From Anoxynatronum buryatiense (GTDB lineage Bacteria; Bacillota; Clostridia; Peptostreptococcales; Tindalliaceae): DNA of 64,000 nt. A model generated the notes under the pieces. It ran no database searches. It was not told the DNA's origin and saw nothing but the letters and a program-made list of their open reading frames with translations. The stretch's first letter is position 1, and each line of letters opens with the position of its first letter. Position numbers and translations under genes: made by a program. Below, piece by piece: positions 1 to 8,564 of this stretch. Location of the stretch: the NCBI RefSeq assembly GCF_900182905.1, contig NZ_FXUF01000016.1, forward strand, positions 1 to 64,000. Reading direction: 5' to 3'.

Positions 1-174
1 AAAAAGAATAAAAATTTGACAAAAAAAGTAGCCGCAAGGCTTACTTTCAAAGGATCTTATGGATTCAACTTTTCGGTTTTGCTGTCAAACTCACGCGGCA
101 GCTGGGCTGAAAAGGGCACTCAGCTCTCAACAATCTGCATTTCGGAAAATCAGGGAGATATTCTTGTCTGTTCT

Positions 175-205
175 ATATGCAAACGGATTGCATATGTAGT
201 ATAAT
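175..205 (+). promoter_or_regulatory. Palindromic operator overlapping a -10 box upstream of the permease operon
   Basis: A perfect 8-bp inverted repeat, ATATGCAA (175-182) and TTGCATAT (188-195), separated by 5 bp, is followed by TATAAT at 200-205. The palindrome occupies the spacer and -35 region, so a bound repressor would block RNA polymerase. No good TTGACA is visible, which fits a regulated promoter. The dyad form suits an ArsR/SmtB-type or other metalloregulator, but the regulator identity is inference; no regulator gene lies beside it. The stretch 1-174 shows no convincing gene; a 62-codon open frame there has no ribosome binding site. Confidence 0.5.
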
Positions 206-262
206 GGGCAACAGAAAAGATTCATCTTCATCAATCAATCTCTTGCGTAAAGGATGATGCAT

Positions 263-1606
263 ATGACAACCAGCACCCTGGCTGGCCGCCGTGACAGTCG
301 CAGCCTCATTATCACTCTGGCGATTCTGGCAATGGTATTACTGATTTGGGCAATGGTGCAGTCCGGGAGTGATTCTTTTCTGGTGCAGCGTTCAACCCTT
401 GAAAACTTCAGCACGATTTTTATCAGTATTGTACTGGAAGCTTTCCCCTTTGTTCTTTTTGGGGTGTTTGTCTCCTCGCTGATTCAAATCTTTGTCACCG
501 AAGACATGCTGATCCGCTGGATTCCACCTCAAAAGCTGCCTGCGCTACTGGCAGCCTCCCTAATGGGCATTTTCTTCCCTATTTGCGAATGTGCCAATGT
601 TCCTTTGACCCGCCGTCTCATTGCCAAGGGTGTCCCCCTTCATGTGGGAATCACTTTTCTCATGTCAGTGGCCATCATGAATCCGGTGGTCATGCTGTCC
701 ACTTACTATGCCTTCAACGGCCAGTGGCACATTGCCCTGTTAAGAGGTTTTCTGGGAATGCTGGGAGCCATCATCATCGGCTATGTGGTTAGCCTGATGA
801 AACACCCTGAAAAAATGCTGCGTTTAGGCGGAGAGACCGCCTCATGTGACTGCGGCCATGATCATGGCCACCTGCATGGTCATGACACTCATGTTCACAG
901 TGATGCCTGTACCCATATACAGAGTACAGAACACGACTGTGGTCGTACACACCACTTCGAACACGACTGTGATCATACAGATGACTCATGTTCCGGAAAT
1001 CACGGTCACACCATCCCGGCCCATGCTTCTCATGACAATATTACGCTCCACGAGCATGAGCAAACCCATGAGAATCATCATACCCACGAACCGTCTCACA
1101 CCCATACCTCTCACAGTGAACCCCTCTGTGGATGTGATCATTCCCACGAGGCATCTGCTGTCGGCGGCTTCTTTAAAGATCCGACACTGAACCGCTTTTT
1201 CGGACATGTGACCAACATTATTCACCACACCAGCCTGGAACTCTATGCCGTGGGACGTTTTCTCATCATGGGCGCTTTTATTTCATCTTTTGTGCAGACC
1301 TTCCTGCCACGTAATCTGCTGATGTCCATCGGAGAACGCCCGGTGGTTTCCATCCTGATTCTCATGGCCCTGGCTTATGGTCTTTCTCTCTGTTCAGAGG
1401 CGGATGCCTTTATCGCCAGAACCTTCGTGGGGCAGTTTACCTCCGGCGCGGTGGTGGCCTTTATGATCTACGGCCCCATGATTGATGTGAAGAACACGTT
1501 AATGCTGCTGGATGGTTTTCAAACCCGATTTGTGGTGCGCCTCATCGCCGTCACCACTGTTGTCTGTTTCTCGTTTGCGCTCCTCATTAACCTTGTGGGA
1601 TGGTAG
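263..1606 (+). CDS. Predicted permease of the UPF0718/ArsP_1 (PF03773) family with a His-rich cytoplasmic-type loop
   Basis: Integral membrane permease of the family that includes the organoarsenical exporter ArsP and many uncharacterised metal-associated transporters. About four membrane segments lie on either side of a central hydrophilic loop (roughly residues 192-295) that contains about 28 His and 8 Cys, a likely metal-binding segment. The family hallmark with Cys in the first half (FPICECANVPLTRRL) and a matching second-half motif (LSLCSEADAF) are both present. In-frame ATGs lie at 254, 257 and 263; the AAAGG at 249-253 gives good spacing (9 nt) only to 263, so that start is chosen. It is translationally coupled to the next gene. 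Transport of a divalent metal or metalloid is inferred from the loop and partner, not shown. Confidence 0.85.
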   Translation: MTTSTLAGRRDSRSLIITLAILAMVLLIWAMVQSGSDSFLVQRSTLENFSTIFISIVLEAFPFVLFGVFVSSLIQIFVTEDMLIRWIPPQKLPALLAASLMGIFFPICECANVPLTRRLIAKGVPLHVGITFLMSVAIMNPVVMLSTYYAFNGQWHIALLRGFLGMLGAIIIGYVVSLMKHPEKMLRLGGETASCDCGHDHGHLHGHDTHVHSDACTHIQSTEHDCGRTHHFEHDCDHTDDSCSGNHGHTIPAHASHDNITLHEHEQTHENHHTHEPSHTHTSHSEPLCGCDHSHEASAVGGFFKDPTLNRFFGHVTNIIHHTSLELYAVGRFLIMGAFISSFVQTFLPRNLLMSIGERPVVSILILMALAYGLSLCSEADAFIARTFVGQFTSGAVVAFMIYGPMIDVKNTLMLLDGFQTRFVVRLIAVTTVVCFSFALLINLVGW

Positions 1607-1614
1607 GTGAAAAT

Positions 1615-2394
1615 ATGAAAAAAATCAATTGGAACGAATGCTGCTGGTTTTTAATCTTGCTTGGTTTCAGTGTGTATCTGTATCATTTGCTGTATTCCGG
1701 CGAAATTCTGTACTTTGTGCACCCCAGAAGTGTTAAGTTCACCACCTTGACCATGCTGGCTTTCTTTGTCCTCACCATCTTTCAGGTGAAGCGGCTGTCA
1801 GACACTTCCCGTCGCCCTGTTAAATGGGGCTACTTGCTGTTCCTGCTGCCTCTCCTGACAGGCGCACTGGTGGCTCCCAAAGGAATCACCGAAGAAATTG
1901 CCGTGACAAGAGGCATTACCGTCGCCGCCCAGGACCGATCAGGGTTTTCGCTTTTTTCACCCGACACCAACCGACGTATCGACTATACACGGTACGAGGT
2001 GCTGGAAATCGACGATGTGTTCTTTGATGATGCCCTCAACGAAATCCGCAATGATATTCCCCGTTATATTGGTCAGAAAGTGTCCCTTTATGGGTTTGTT
2101 TTCCGCCAGGATCATTTTGATGAACAGACTCTCTTCATTTCCCGCCTCTTAATTGTCTGTTGTGCCGCCGACTCCCTCATAACAGGTATTTTGGCCGATT
2201 ATGAAGGTGCAGATGCCTTTGAAGACTATACGTGGGTCCAGGTCACCGGCGTCATTGATCAAACCACGTATTATGACCCCTGGGTGGATAAAACCTACGA
2301 AGCTCCTGTGGTTCGGGTGGAAACCATTGAGCTTCGCGAAAAACCCGATGTTCCTTACGTCTATCCCCGGAACTATGCAGGCCCGGAACATTAG
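1615..2394 (+). CDS. TIGR03943-family membrane protein, partner of the permease
   Basis: This protein has an N-terminal membrane region with two to three hydrophobic segments (about residues 5-95) and a soluble C-terminal half with the family's pattern of ...GQKVSLYGFVFR... and a paired Cys-Cys (IVCCAAD). TIGR03943 proteins are nearly always encoded directly after a UPF0718 permease, as here, and the pair is thought to act together; in bacilli the pair has been linked with zinc limitation. An ATG at 1600 overlaps the end of the permease gene, but GTAGGTG just before the ATG at 1615 favours 1615. The biochemical role is unknown. A strong terminator follows. Confidence 0.8.
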   Translation: MKKINWNECCWFLILLGFSVYLYHLLYSGEILYFVHPRSVKFTTLTMLAFFVLTIFQVKRLSDTSRRPVKWGYLLFLLPLLTGALVAPKGITEEIAVTRGITVAAQDRSGFSLFSPDTNRRIDYTRYEVLEIDDVFFDDALNEIRNDIPRYIGQKVSLYGFVFRQDHFDEQTLFISRLLIVCCAADSLITGILADYEGADAFEDYTWVQVTGVIDQTTYYDPWVDKTYEAPVVRVETIELREKPDVPYVYPRNYAGPEH

Positions 2395-2411
2395 CGTCAC
2401 AAAAAACCATC

Positions 2412-2454
2412 AAACAGTGAAGGGAGGGCTTAACGCCCTCCCTTCACTGTTTTT
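2412..2454. terminator. Strong intrinsic terminator after the permease operon
   Basis: An 18-bp perfect stem (2412-2429 pairing with 2435-2452) with a 5-nt loop is followed by T residues on the plus strand. A run of A at 2401-2406 gives a U-tract for minus-strand transcripts too, so it may serve both the permease operon and the convergent Fe-S protein gene. Confidence 0.9.
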
Positions 2455-2563
2455 CCAACCTCAAGACCATGATGAATCGGGCTGATCTCTTCTTTTCCCA
2501 TAGTCATATTTGCTGATACAGCTCCTGCAGACCGGCCATGACAATGAGCCGGTTTCATTTCAT

Positions 2564-3337
2564 CTATCCCTGAAGCAGGGTGCCGTCGGTGCCGATGGTG
2601 ACCTCTCGATAAGGCACAATGACCTGAGCTGCCAGCATGGCCTGACGAACTGCGCTCACAATGCCCCCACAGCAAGGCACCTGCATACGCGTTACGGTAA
2701 TGCTTTTCGGGTTATTGAGCCGAAATATTTCCGTTAATTTTTCCTGATAATGCTGGTTATCATCCAGTTTGGGGCATCCGATGAGCGTGATCTTTCCTTT
2801 AATGAAATCCCGGTGGAAATCTCCGTAGGCGTAGGCAGTGCAGTCAGCAGCAATGAGAATATCTGCCCCCTGAAGATATGGCGCCTGGGGGTGCACCAAG
2901 TTCAACTGCACCGGCCACTGGGATAGTTCAGAGGGTGCCTGATGGTGATCAGCATGCACTTGTTCATAGCTCTCATGGGAAGATGATGCTGTTGATGTGG
3001 TATGATCTCGTTGGATAGCTTTTGCTGCCATTCCGGGACATCCACAGGGAGATCCCGCTGGTGCCGTCTCTTTCACAACAGCTGCCTCACGGGCTTCACG
3101 TTCGCTGATGCGCTGCATCACCAGTGCTTCATCATAGGGTGCCGCTTCCCTTTCGATCATCTTGATGGCACCTGTGGGGCATTCGGGCAAACAGTCGCCC
3201 AGTCCGTCACAGTACACATCACTAATCAGGCGGGCTTTTCCGTCCACCATTTCGATGGCACCTTCATGACAGGCAGTGACACACAGTTCGCAGCCATTAC
3301 ACAGTGCCTCATTGATCTCAATAATTTTTCGGTTCAT
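2564..3337 (-). CDS. 4Fe-4S dicluster protein with a C-terminal Cys-containing domain
   Basis: The N-terminal ~60 residues carry two ferredoxin-like clusters: CNGCELCVTACHEG and a second set starting CDGLGDCLPECPTGA, so the protein should bind two 4Fe-4S clusters. A linker rich in Ala/Glu with a CGCPGM Cys motif follows, then a conserved C-terminal region (about residues 140-257) with ADCTAYAYGDFH, a GCPKLDD motif and a CCGG motif. Such stand-alone proteins are widespread in anaerobic Clostridia and Deltaproteobacteria and are annotated only as 4Fe-4S proteins. It stands alone behind its own promoter. A role in electron transfer or redox sensing is likely; partners are not evident from the neighbours. 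Confidence 0.85.
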   Translation of the reverse strand: MNRKIIEINEALCNGCELCVTACHEGAIEMVDGKARLISDVYCDGLGDCLPECPTGAIKMIEREAAPYDEALVMQRISEREAREAAVVKETAPAGSPCGCPGMAAKAIQRDHTTSTASSSHESYEQVHADHHQAPSELSQWPVQLNLVHPQAPYLQGADILIAADCTAYAYGDFHRDFIKGKITLIGCPKLDDNQHYQEKLTEIFRLNNPKSITVTRMQVPCCGGIVSAVRQAMLAAQVIVPYREVTIGTDGTLLQG

Positions 3338-3368
3338 TGGATAACCTCCGTGTTCAACGTTTTCTTTT

Positions 3369-3397
3369 ATTGTAGTATTTCAATACCTATTTGTCAA
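3369..3397 (-). promoter_or_regulatory. Sigma-A-type promoter of the Fe-S protein gene
   Basis: Read on the minus strand: TTGACA (3392-3397), a 17-bp spacer, and TACAAT (3369-3374), followed about 30 nt later by the gene's ribosome binding site CGGAGG and ATG at 3337. A near-consensus vegetative promoter. Confidence 0.85.
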
Positions 3398-3747
3398 TAT
3401 TAATTTGTTTTATTTTTTTGTCCTTCTGGTAAGGACGTTTGAATTATTTTATGAGACGGTTCCCTGTCTTGAGTTCTTGTATTCGTTGATATTGCTTTAT
3501 CGAATAGACTTATTGCTATTTTTTATGCTGTTTGGGTGCTTTGACAAGTGGACGCAAGCTGATTATACTCAAAGTAAATCAACTTGCTAATCATAGGTTT
3601 TTCAAAACCGTCATGTAAACGTTTCCTCAATGACCTGGTGTTACTTTCAAATGATGGTGCCTGTCAAGGTATGAGCTTCATGATTTCAGTCAGGAATGAA
3701 AAACGAATGACCCCTGTGGGGGAGAAGGAAAAAGAAGGGATGATGCT
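3398..3747. other. Intergenic region upstream of tdh
   Basis: No supported gene. The left part is T-rich; the right part contains the leader of tdh. I looked for a T-box, glycine riboswitch or clear -35/-10 pair and could not defend one. A ribosome binding site AAGGGA lies at 3735-3740. Confidence 0.5.
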
Positions 3748-4779
3748 ATGATGAAAGCATTGGTAAAAAAACACCGGGAGCCGGGTCTCTGGCTTGAGGA
3801 TGTTCCAAAACCCGAAGTTGGCAAAAATGACGTTTTGATCAAGATCAAGCGCACTTCTGTGTGCGGTACTGATGTGCATATTTACCAATGGGATGACTGG
3901 TCACAAAAAACCATTCCTGTTCCCATGACCATAGGTCATGAGTTTGTGGGAGAAGTGGTGGCCATTGGTGAAAATGTCCACGATGTTCACATAGGCGAAA
4001 TGGTCTCCGGTGAAGGTCATGTTGTCTGCGGCCGCTGCCGTAACTGCCTGGCAGGCAGACGCCACCTGTGCAACAGCACCAGTGGTGTGGGGGTGAACCG
4101 TCCGGGTGCTTTTGCCGAGTACCTGGCTATTCCCGTTACCAACGTGTGGCACTGCGACCCTACCATTGACATGGATATTCTCAGCTGCTTTGACCCACTG
4201 GGAAATGCGGTGCATACTGCTCTCAGCTTTGATTTGCTGGGCGAGGATGTCCTCATCACAGGTGCCGGCCCCATTGGCATCATGGCCGCCGCTGTGGCCC
4301 GCCATGCCGGTGCCCGCCATGTGGTGATCACCGATGTGAATGATTACCGGCTTGAGCTGGCTCAAAAAATGGGAGTCAGCCGGGCAGTCAATGTGCGTAC
4401 CACCCGGCTGAAGGATGTGATGGATTCTTTGGGCATGAAAGAAGGTTTTGATGTGGGCCTCGAAATGTCAGGTAACGCTTCGGCTTTTCAGGATATGATT
4501 CAAAACATGTGCCATGGCGGTAAAATCGCAGTGCTGGGAATTCAGCAGCCGGAAACTTGCATTGACTGGAACACCATTGTTTTCAACGGTCTCACACTGA
4601 AGGGCATCTATGGCCGTGAAATGTATGAAACCTGGTATAAAATGACAGCCATGATTCAGTCCGGGTTGGATATTTCTCAAGTCATCACCCATAAATTTCA
4701 TTATACTGAATACGAGAAGGCTTTTGAACTGATGGCATCCGGCCATTCAGGAAAAATCGTACTCAACTGGGAAGATTAA
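3748..4779 (+). CDS. tdh: L-threonine 3-dehydrogenase
   Basis: Zinc-dependent medium-chain dehydrogenase that oxidises L-threonine to 2-amino-3-ketobutyrate with NAD+. Visible features are the catalytic-zinc region ([11 protein letters not shown] and [12 protein letters not shown]), the four-Cys structural zinc lobe ([15 protein letters not shown]), and the Rossmann motif [13 protein letters not shown]. Length (343 aa) equals that of E. coli Tdh. It is followed after 40 bp by kbl, the enzyme that consumes its unstable product, so the pair converts threonine to glycine and acetyl-CoA. ATGs at 3748 and 3751 are both compatible with the AAGGGA site. Family assignment is firm because of the kbl neighbour. 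Confidence 0.96.
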   Translation: MMKALVKKHREPGLWLEDVPKPEVGKNDVLIKIKRTSVCGTDVHIYQWDDWSQKTIPVPMTIGHEFVGEVVAIGENVHDVHIGEMVSGEGHVVCGRCRNCLAGRRHLCNSTSGVGVNRPGAFAEYLAIPVTNVWHCDPTIDMDILSCFDPLGNAVHTALSFDLLGEDVLITGAGPIGIMAAAVARHAGARHVVITDVNDYRLELAQKMGVSRAVNVRTTRLKDVMDSLGMKEGFDVGLEMSGNASAFQDMIQNMCHGGKIAVLGIQQPETCIDWNTIVFNGLTLKGIYGREMYETWYKMTAMIQSGLDISQVITHKFHYTEYEKAFELMASGHSGKIVLNWED

Positions 4780-4819
4780 CCGGCATGGGTGCTTCTTCCC
4801 CACAGAAAGGATGAGTCTT

Positions 4820-6016
4820 ATGTTCACACCAGCTACGCAAGAGCACTACTCCCAGCTTCTTGACGGCATTCGTCACCAGGGGCTCTGGAAAACTGAACGG
4901 GTACTTTCAGGGGCACAAAGTTCACGAATCAACACCACTTCAGAAACTGATGTGATCAATCTCTGTGCCAATAACTACCTGGGCCTCTCCAGCCATCCAC
5001 GAGTGGTGGCCGCTGCCAGAGCGAGCTATGACCAGTGGGGCTACGGGCTGTCATCAGTGCGGTTTATCTGCGGTACCCAGTCGGTTCATAAAGAGCTGGA
5101 GGCGGAACTGTCCCAGTTTCTGGGAACAGATGACACCATTCTCTACTCTTCCTGCTTTGATGCCAACGGCGGCCTTTTTGAAACCCTGCTTTCCGAAAAA
5201 GATACCATCATCAGTGATGAACTGAATCATGCCAGTATCATTGATGGTATGCGGCTGTGCAAAGCCAAAAAACTCATTTACAAGAACAACAACCTTGAAG
5301 ACCTTGAAAACAAGCTGAAGGAGCGACAGCCGGGAGGCATTACCCTCATCGCCACCGACGGTGTTTTTTCCATGGATGGCATCATTGCCAACCTCAAGGG
5401 AATCTGTGATTTGGCAGATGCCTATGGTGCTCTGGTGATGGTGGATGACAGCCATGCCGTCGGTTTTATGGGAAAAACCGGCAGGGGAACCCATGAGCAC
5501 TGCGGTGTCATGGACCGGGTGGATCTCATTACCGGCACCCTGGGCAAGGCTCTGGGAGGTGCCAGTGGCGGCTACACCAGTGGACGCAAGGCCTTGATTG
5601 AGCTTCTGCGGCAGAGGAGCCGCCCCTATCTTTTTTCCAACACGCTGGCCCCGGCCATTGCCGCTGCATCACTGGAGGTTCTGAAAATGCTTTCAGAGTC
5701 CACCGAGTACCGGGACCGGGTGCATGAAAATACTGTCTACTTTCGTAAACAACTCACCGATATAGGTTATACCATTATTCCCGGAGAGCACCCCATTGTT
5801 CCCGTTATGCTGGGGGATGCGGTGCTGGCACAAACCATGGCTGAAGATCTTTTAAAGCGCGGCCTCTATGTGGTTGGTTTCTTTTACCCGGTGGTGCCCG
5901 AGGGGAAAGCCCGGATTCGCACCCAGGTGTCAGCAGCTCACAGCCGGGAAGATCTTGACCAGGCACTGGATGCTTTCCGCGGTGCCTATGCTCATTTTGA
6001 AGCATTAAAGCAGTGA
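4820..6016 (+). CDS. kbl: Glycine C-acetyltransferase (2-amino-3-ketobutyrate CoA ligase)
   Basis: PLP enzyme of the alpha-oxoamine synthase family that cleaves 2-amino-3-ketobutyrate with CoA to glycine and acetyl-CoA. Signature elements include the [10 protein letters not shown] segment, [16 protein letters not shown], and the PLP lysine in [14 protein letters not shown]. With the start at 4820 the protein is 398 aa, the usual family length; an upstream in-frame ATG at 4811 abuts the AAAGG ribosome binding site and is too close to be used. Second gene of the tdh-kbl-symporter group. Confidence 0.96.
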   Translation: MFTPATQEHYSQLLDGIRHQGLWKTERVLSGAQSSRINTTSETDVINLCANNYLGLSSHPRVVAAARASYDQWGYGLSSVRFICGTQSVHKELEAELSQFLGTDDTILYSSCFDANGGLFETLLSEKDTIISDELNHASIIDGMRLCKAKKLIYKNNNLEDLENKLKERQPGGITLIATDGVFSMDGIIANLKGICDLADAYGALVMVDDSHAVGFMGKTGRGTHEHCGVMDRVDLITGTLGKALGGASGGYTSGRKALIELLRQRSRPYLFSNTLAPAIAAASLEVLKMLSESTEYRDRVHENTVYFRKQLTDIGYTIIPGEHPIVPVMLGDAVLAQTMAEDLLKRGLYVVGFFYPVVPEGKARIRTQVSAAHSREDLDQALDAFRGAYAHFEALKQ

Positions 6017-6079
6017 TAACACCGGTTTTACCGGTGATTAAAACAATATATCTAACATCAGAGAGGAGTTTTTTGTATC

Positions 6080-7243
6080 ATGAAAAACATGGGTTTGATT
6101 CCCAAACTGCTGCTGGGGATTGTGGCAGGGATTATCATCGGTCTGACCATGCCTGGCCATGTGGGGCGTGTGCTCTACACCTTCACACAGATTTTTGGTC
6201 AGTTGCTGGGTTACATTGTTCCCCTCATTATCATTGGCTTTATTATTCCCGGTATTGCTGAACTGGGGGAAAAAGCCGGCAAACTGCTGGGAGCCACCGC
6301 TGGTATTGCTTATCTTTCCACCCTGGCAGCGGGGATTGTTGCTTTCTTTATTTCCAGCCTGATTATTCCCGCTATCATCACCGAAGGGGTTGCCGCCACC
6401 GATTCTGTTGGTCTGACGCCCATCATCGAGCTGAGTATCCCACCGATCATGGGTGTGATGACAGCCCTGGTGACAGCCTTTATTTTCGGTCTTGGCATCA
6501 ACTTTCTTCGCCACGAAGAATCAAAAACAGCCCTTTTTAATTTTATGGAGGAATTTAGAACCATCATTGTACGGGTCATCACCAAGGTCATTATTCCCCT
6601 GCTGCCTTTTTACATTGCCGGTATATTTGCCGACATGGCTGCTGCCGGTGATGCTTTTACCACGCTGCGTGTATTTGGACAAGTCTTTGTGCTGATTATT
6701 CTGATGCATGTGGGTTACCTGCTGGTGCTTTACACCATCGCCGGCTCCCGGGCAGGTAAAAATCCCCTGGTGGCACTGAAAAATATGCTGCCTGCCTACG
6801 CCACTGCGCTGGGCACCATGTCCAGCGCCGCCACCATTCCCGTCACGCTGCGCAGCGCCAAAAGCAACCAGGTTTCTGAACAGGTGGCCGACTTCGTGAT
6901 CCCCCTTTCTGCCACGATTCATCTGGCAGGCAGTACCATTACCCTGGTGGCCTGCTCCATCGCTGTGCTGGCCATGAATGGTATGGCACCTGTTTTTGGC
7001 GATTACCTGCCCTTCATCGTGTTGTTGGGCGTTACCATGGTGGCTGCTCCCGGAGTTCCCGGCGGTGCTGTTATGGCTGCCCTGGGATTACTCTCTTCCA
7101 TTCTTGGTTTTTCGGAAGCCAACCTGGGACTGATGATTGCCCTTTATATGGCACAGGACAGTTTTGGAACCGCCTGCAACGTCACCGGAGACGGCGCCAT
7201 TGCCCTGATCATCGATTCCTTTTACCAAAAGAAAACCGCTTAA
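6080..7243 (+). CDS. Dicarboxylate/amino acid:cation symporter (DAACS family)
   Basis: Polytopic sodium-coupled carrier of the DAACS/SLC1-like family. It shows the serine-rich re-entrant loop (MSSAATIPVTLRSAK), the second hairpin region (AAPGVPGGAVMAALG) and the substrate-binding transmembrane-8 motif ending in NVTGDGAIAL, preceded by AQDSFGTAC. At 387 aa it is shorter than glutamate carriers and closer to the compact serine/threonine or dicarboxylate members. Position 63 bp after kbl suggests it supplies threonine or serine to the tdh/kbl pathway; that substrate is inference. Ribosome binding site GAGAGGAG. A terminator follows. Confidence 0.85.
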   Translation: MKNMGLIPKLLLGIVAGIIIGLTMPGHVGRVLYTFTQIFGQLLGYIVPLIIIGFIIPGIAELGEKAGKLLGATAGIAYLSTLAAGIVAFFISSLIIPAIITEGVAATDSVGLTPIIELSIPPIMGVMTALVTAFIFGLGINFLRHEESKTALFNFMEEFRTIIVRVITKVIIPLLPFYIAGIFADMAAAGDAFTTLRVFGQVFVLIILMHVGYLLVLYTIAGSRAGKNPLVALKNMLPAYATALGTMSSAATIPVTLRSAKSNQVSEQVADFVIPLSATIHLAGSTITLVACSIAVLAMNGMAPVFGDYLPFIVLLGVTMVAAPGVPGGAVMAALGLLSSILGFSEANLGLMIALYMAQDSFGTACNVTGDGAIALIIDSFYQKKTA

Positions 7244-7283
7244 GGCAGCCTAAGAAGCACTTTCAACATTCCATACAATCACC

Positions 7284-7328
7284 AACAACCCCGTTCCAGA
7301 ACTTCCTGGAACGGGGTTGTTTATTTTC
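7284..7328. terminator. Bidirectional intrinsic terminator
   Basis: Stem ACAACCCCGTTCCAG (7285-7299) pairs with 7306-7320 across a short loop, with T-rich sequence downstream on the plus strand. It lies between the convergent symporter gene and the FMN oxidoreductase gene. Confidence 0.88.
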
Positions 7329-7343
7329 TTCACTTGATATGAT

Positions 7344-8363
7344 TTAGCGCTTCCAGCACTTGTCAGGCGTCGCATCTGCCAGGGAATGGCAGCCGGTCAT
7401 GATCATGGCTTCTTTCAGTTCCTGGCCTATTTTTTCGGCATAAACACGCACACCCTCCGTACCGCCGCCATAGGCGGCAACCGCAAAAGGTCTGCCAATG
7501 AGAACGGCATCTGCTCCCAGCGCCAGGGCTTTCAGGATATCTTCTCCGCTTCTGAAGCCACCGTCGATGAAGATGGTCAGCTTTCCCTTGACCGCTTCGG
7601 CAATGGCAGGCAGTACTTCAATGGTGGATGGGGCGTCATCCATGACCCTGCCGCCATGGTTGGAGACCACGATGCCTGCTGCTCCTGCTTCCAGCGCTTT
7701 CAGTGCACCTGCAGGAGTCATGATACCTTTTAGAATCATGGGGAGTGCAGTGCTGTCACACAGTTCTTTCAGTTCTTCCACCGATTTGTTGTACACCGGG
7801 GTGCCGGCCATGGCCAGCAGCACCAGACCGGCGGCATCCACATCCATGGCCAGGGCTGTGACCCCATGGGCTTCTGCCATGCGGATTTTCTGCAATGCCA
7901 TGGCGTTATCCCAGGGCTTGATGGTGGGCGCTCCCACACCTTCATTATCCTGAATGATTTTCAGCGGCCCTTCATAGTACTCCATTTTGGCACCGTCTCC
8001 GGTGAAGGCCATGATCCCGGCCTCACGACATCCGGCCACCATATGCTCATTGTAGGTTAAATCATTGAGGGATGGGTGGTAGTTGATTTCCAGTGCACCA
8101 ATGGGTGCAGCAAAGAATGGAAATCGAAACTTCTTGCCAAAAAGAGTCACACTGGTGTCAGTTTCTGTCGCCGGTACCAGGGTGTCCAGATTCAGACTTG
8201 TTTCACGCACCATCACCCGGTTGCGGATAAAAGAACTGCCCAGCCCCTTGCCACCCACTCCCGGCACCTGCCCCCGGCAGGCAATTCCATTGCAGTCTTC
8301 ACATACTTTACATTTTTCTTTTAAAATACTGCGGGCCTGGCTTCTGATTTCCTGATACTTCAT
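7344..8363 (-). CDS. FMN-dependent alpha-hydroxy-acid oxidising protein (lactate dehydrogenase-like)
   Basis: TIM-barrel flavoenzyme of the FMN-dependent alpha-hydroxyacid dehydrogenase family. Seen in the sequence: the active-site motif VSNHGGR, the phosphate-binding segment IDGGFRSGEDILKALALGADAVLIGRP, and family segments such as FAAPIGAL. The N-terminus carries CKVCEDCNGIACRG, a Cys cluster typical of the clostridial subgroup and possibly metal binding. Start chosen at 8363 (MKYQEI...) because AGGAGG sits 8 nt upstream; the reading frame stays open further upstream but without a binding site. The exact substrate (lactate, glycolate or other 2-hydroxyacid) cannot be told. Length 339 aa. Confidence 0.88.
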   Translation of the reverse strand: MKYQEIRSQARSILKEKCKVCEDCNGIACRGQVPGVGGKGLGSSFIRNRVMVRETSLNLDTLVPATETDTSVTLFGKKFRFPFFAAPIGALEINYHPSLNDLTYNEHMVAGCREAGIMAFTGDGAKMEYYEGPLKIIQDNEGVGAPTIKPWDNAMALQKIRMAEAHGVTALAMDVDAAGLVLLAMAGTPVYNKSVEELKELCDSTALPMILKGIMTPAGALKALEAGAAGIVVSNHGGRVMDDAPSTIEVLPAIAEAVKGKLTIFIDGGFRSGEDILKALALGADAVLIGRPFAVAAYGGGTEGVRVYAEKIGQELKEAMIMTGCHSLADATPDKCWKR

Positions 8364-8390
8364 AGTTGCTTCCTCCTGTTTCATTAAATG

Positions 8391-8430
8391 ACAGTCTGAG
8401 GCAGCCTGGCAACAGGCTGCCTCAGACTGT
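8391..8430. repeat. 17-bp perfect inverted repeat between the chemoreceptor and FMN enzyme genes
   Basis: ACAGTCTGAGGCAGCCT (8391-8407) is exactly complementary to 8414-8430 with a 6-nt loop. The U-tract is poor on both strands, so it may be a weak terminator, an RNA stability element or a protein-binding dyad. A second, imperfect hairpin with the same AGGCAGCCT core lies at 8531-8554, directly after the chemoreceptor stop codon. Confidence 0.7.
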
Positions 8431-8530
8431 AGACAAAATACAATGAATATAAGGGATTTGGTAAAGGACAGCCTTGGAAATCTTGTTTTGAAATCAGCTG
8501 GCCTGGCCAAAGCCCTTTGTCTTCAACCTC

Positions 8531-8554
8531 AGGCAGCCTTGAAACAGGCCGCCT
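8531..8554 (-). terminator. Imperfect hairpin after the chemoreceptor gene
   Basis: AGGCAGCCT (8531-8539) and AGGCCGCCT (8546-8554) form a 9-bp stem with one mismatch just downstream of the stop codon at 8565. No U-tract, so the terminator call is weak. Its core repeats that of the larger dyad at 8391-8430. Confidence 0.35.
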
Positions 8555-8564
8555 TCTCTGCAGT

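Noticed and set aside
16-204. 62-codon open frame at the window start
   Set aside because: No ribosome binding site, no recognisable sequence, and it overlaps the operator/promoter of the permease operon.
846-1190. Alternative-frame open frames in the His-rich region of the permease gene
   Set aside because: Shadows kept open by the biased CAT/CAC codons of the His-rich loop.
3540-3600. GGACGCAAG stretch resembling part of a c-di-GMP-I aptamer
   Set aside because: Lacks GGCAAAC, the GAAA hairpin and the 3' GCCG element; only a short chance match.
3600-3747. Possible T-box or glycine riboswitch before tdh/kbl
   Set aside because: No T-box sequence, specifier stem or glycine-aptamer core could be found.
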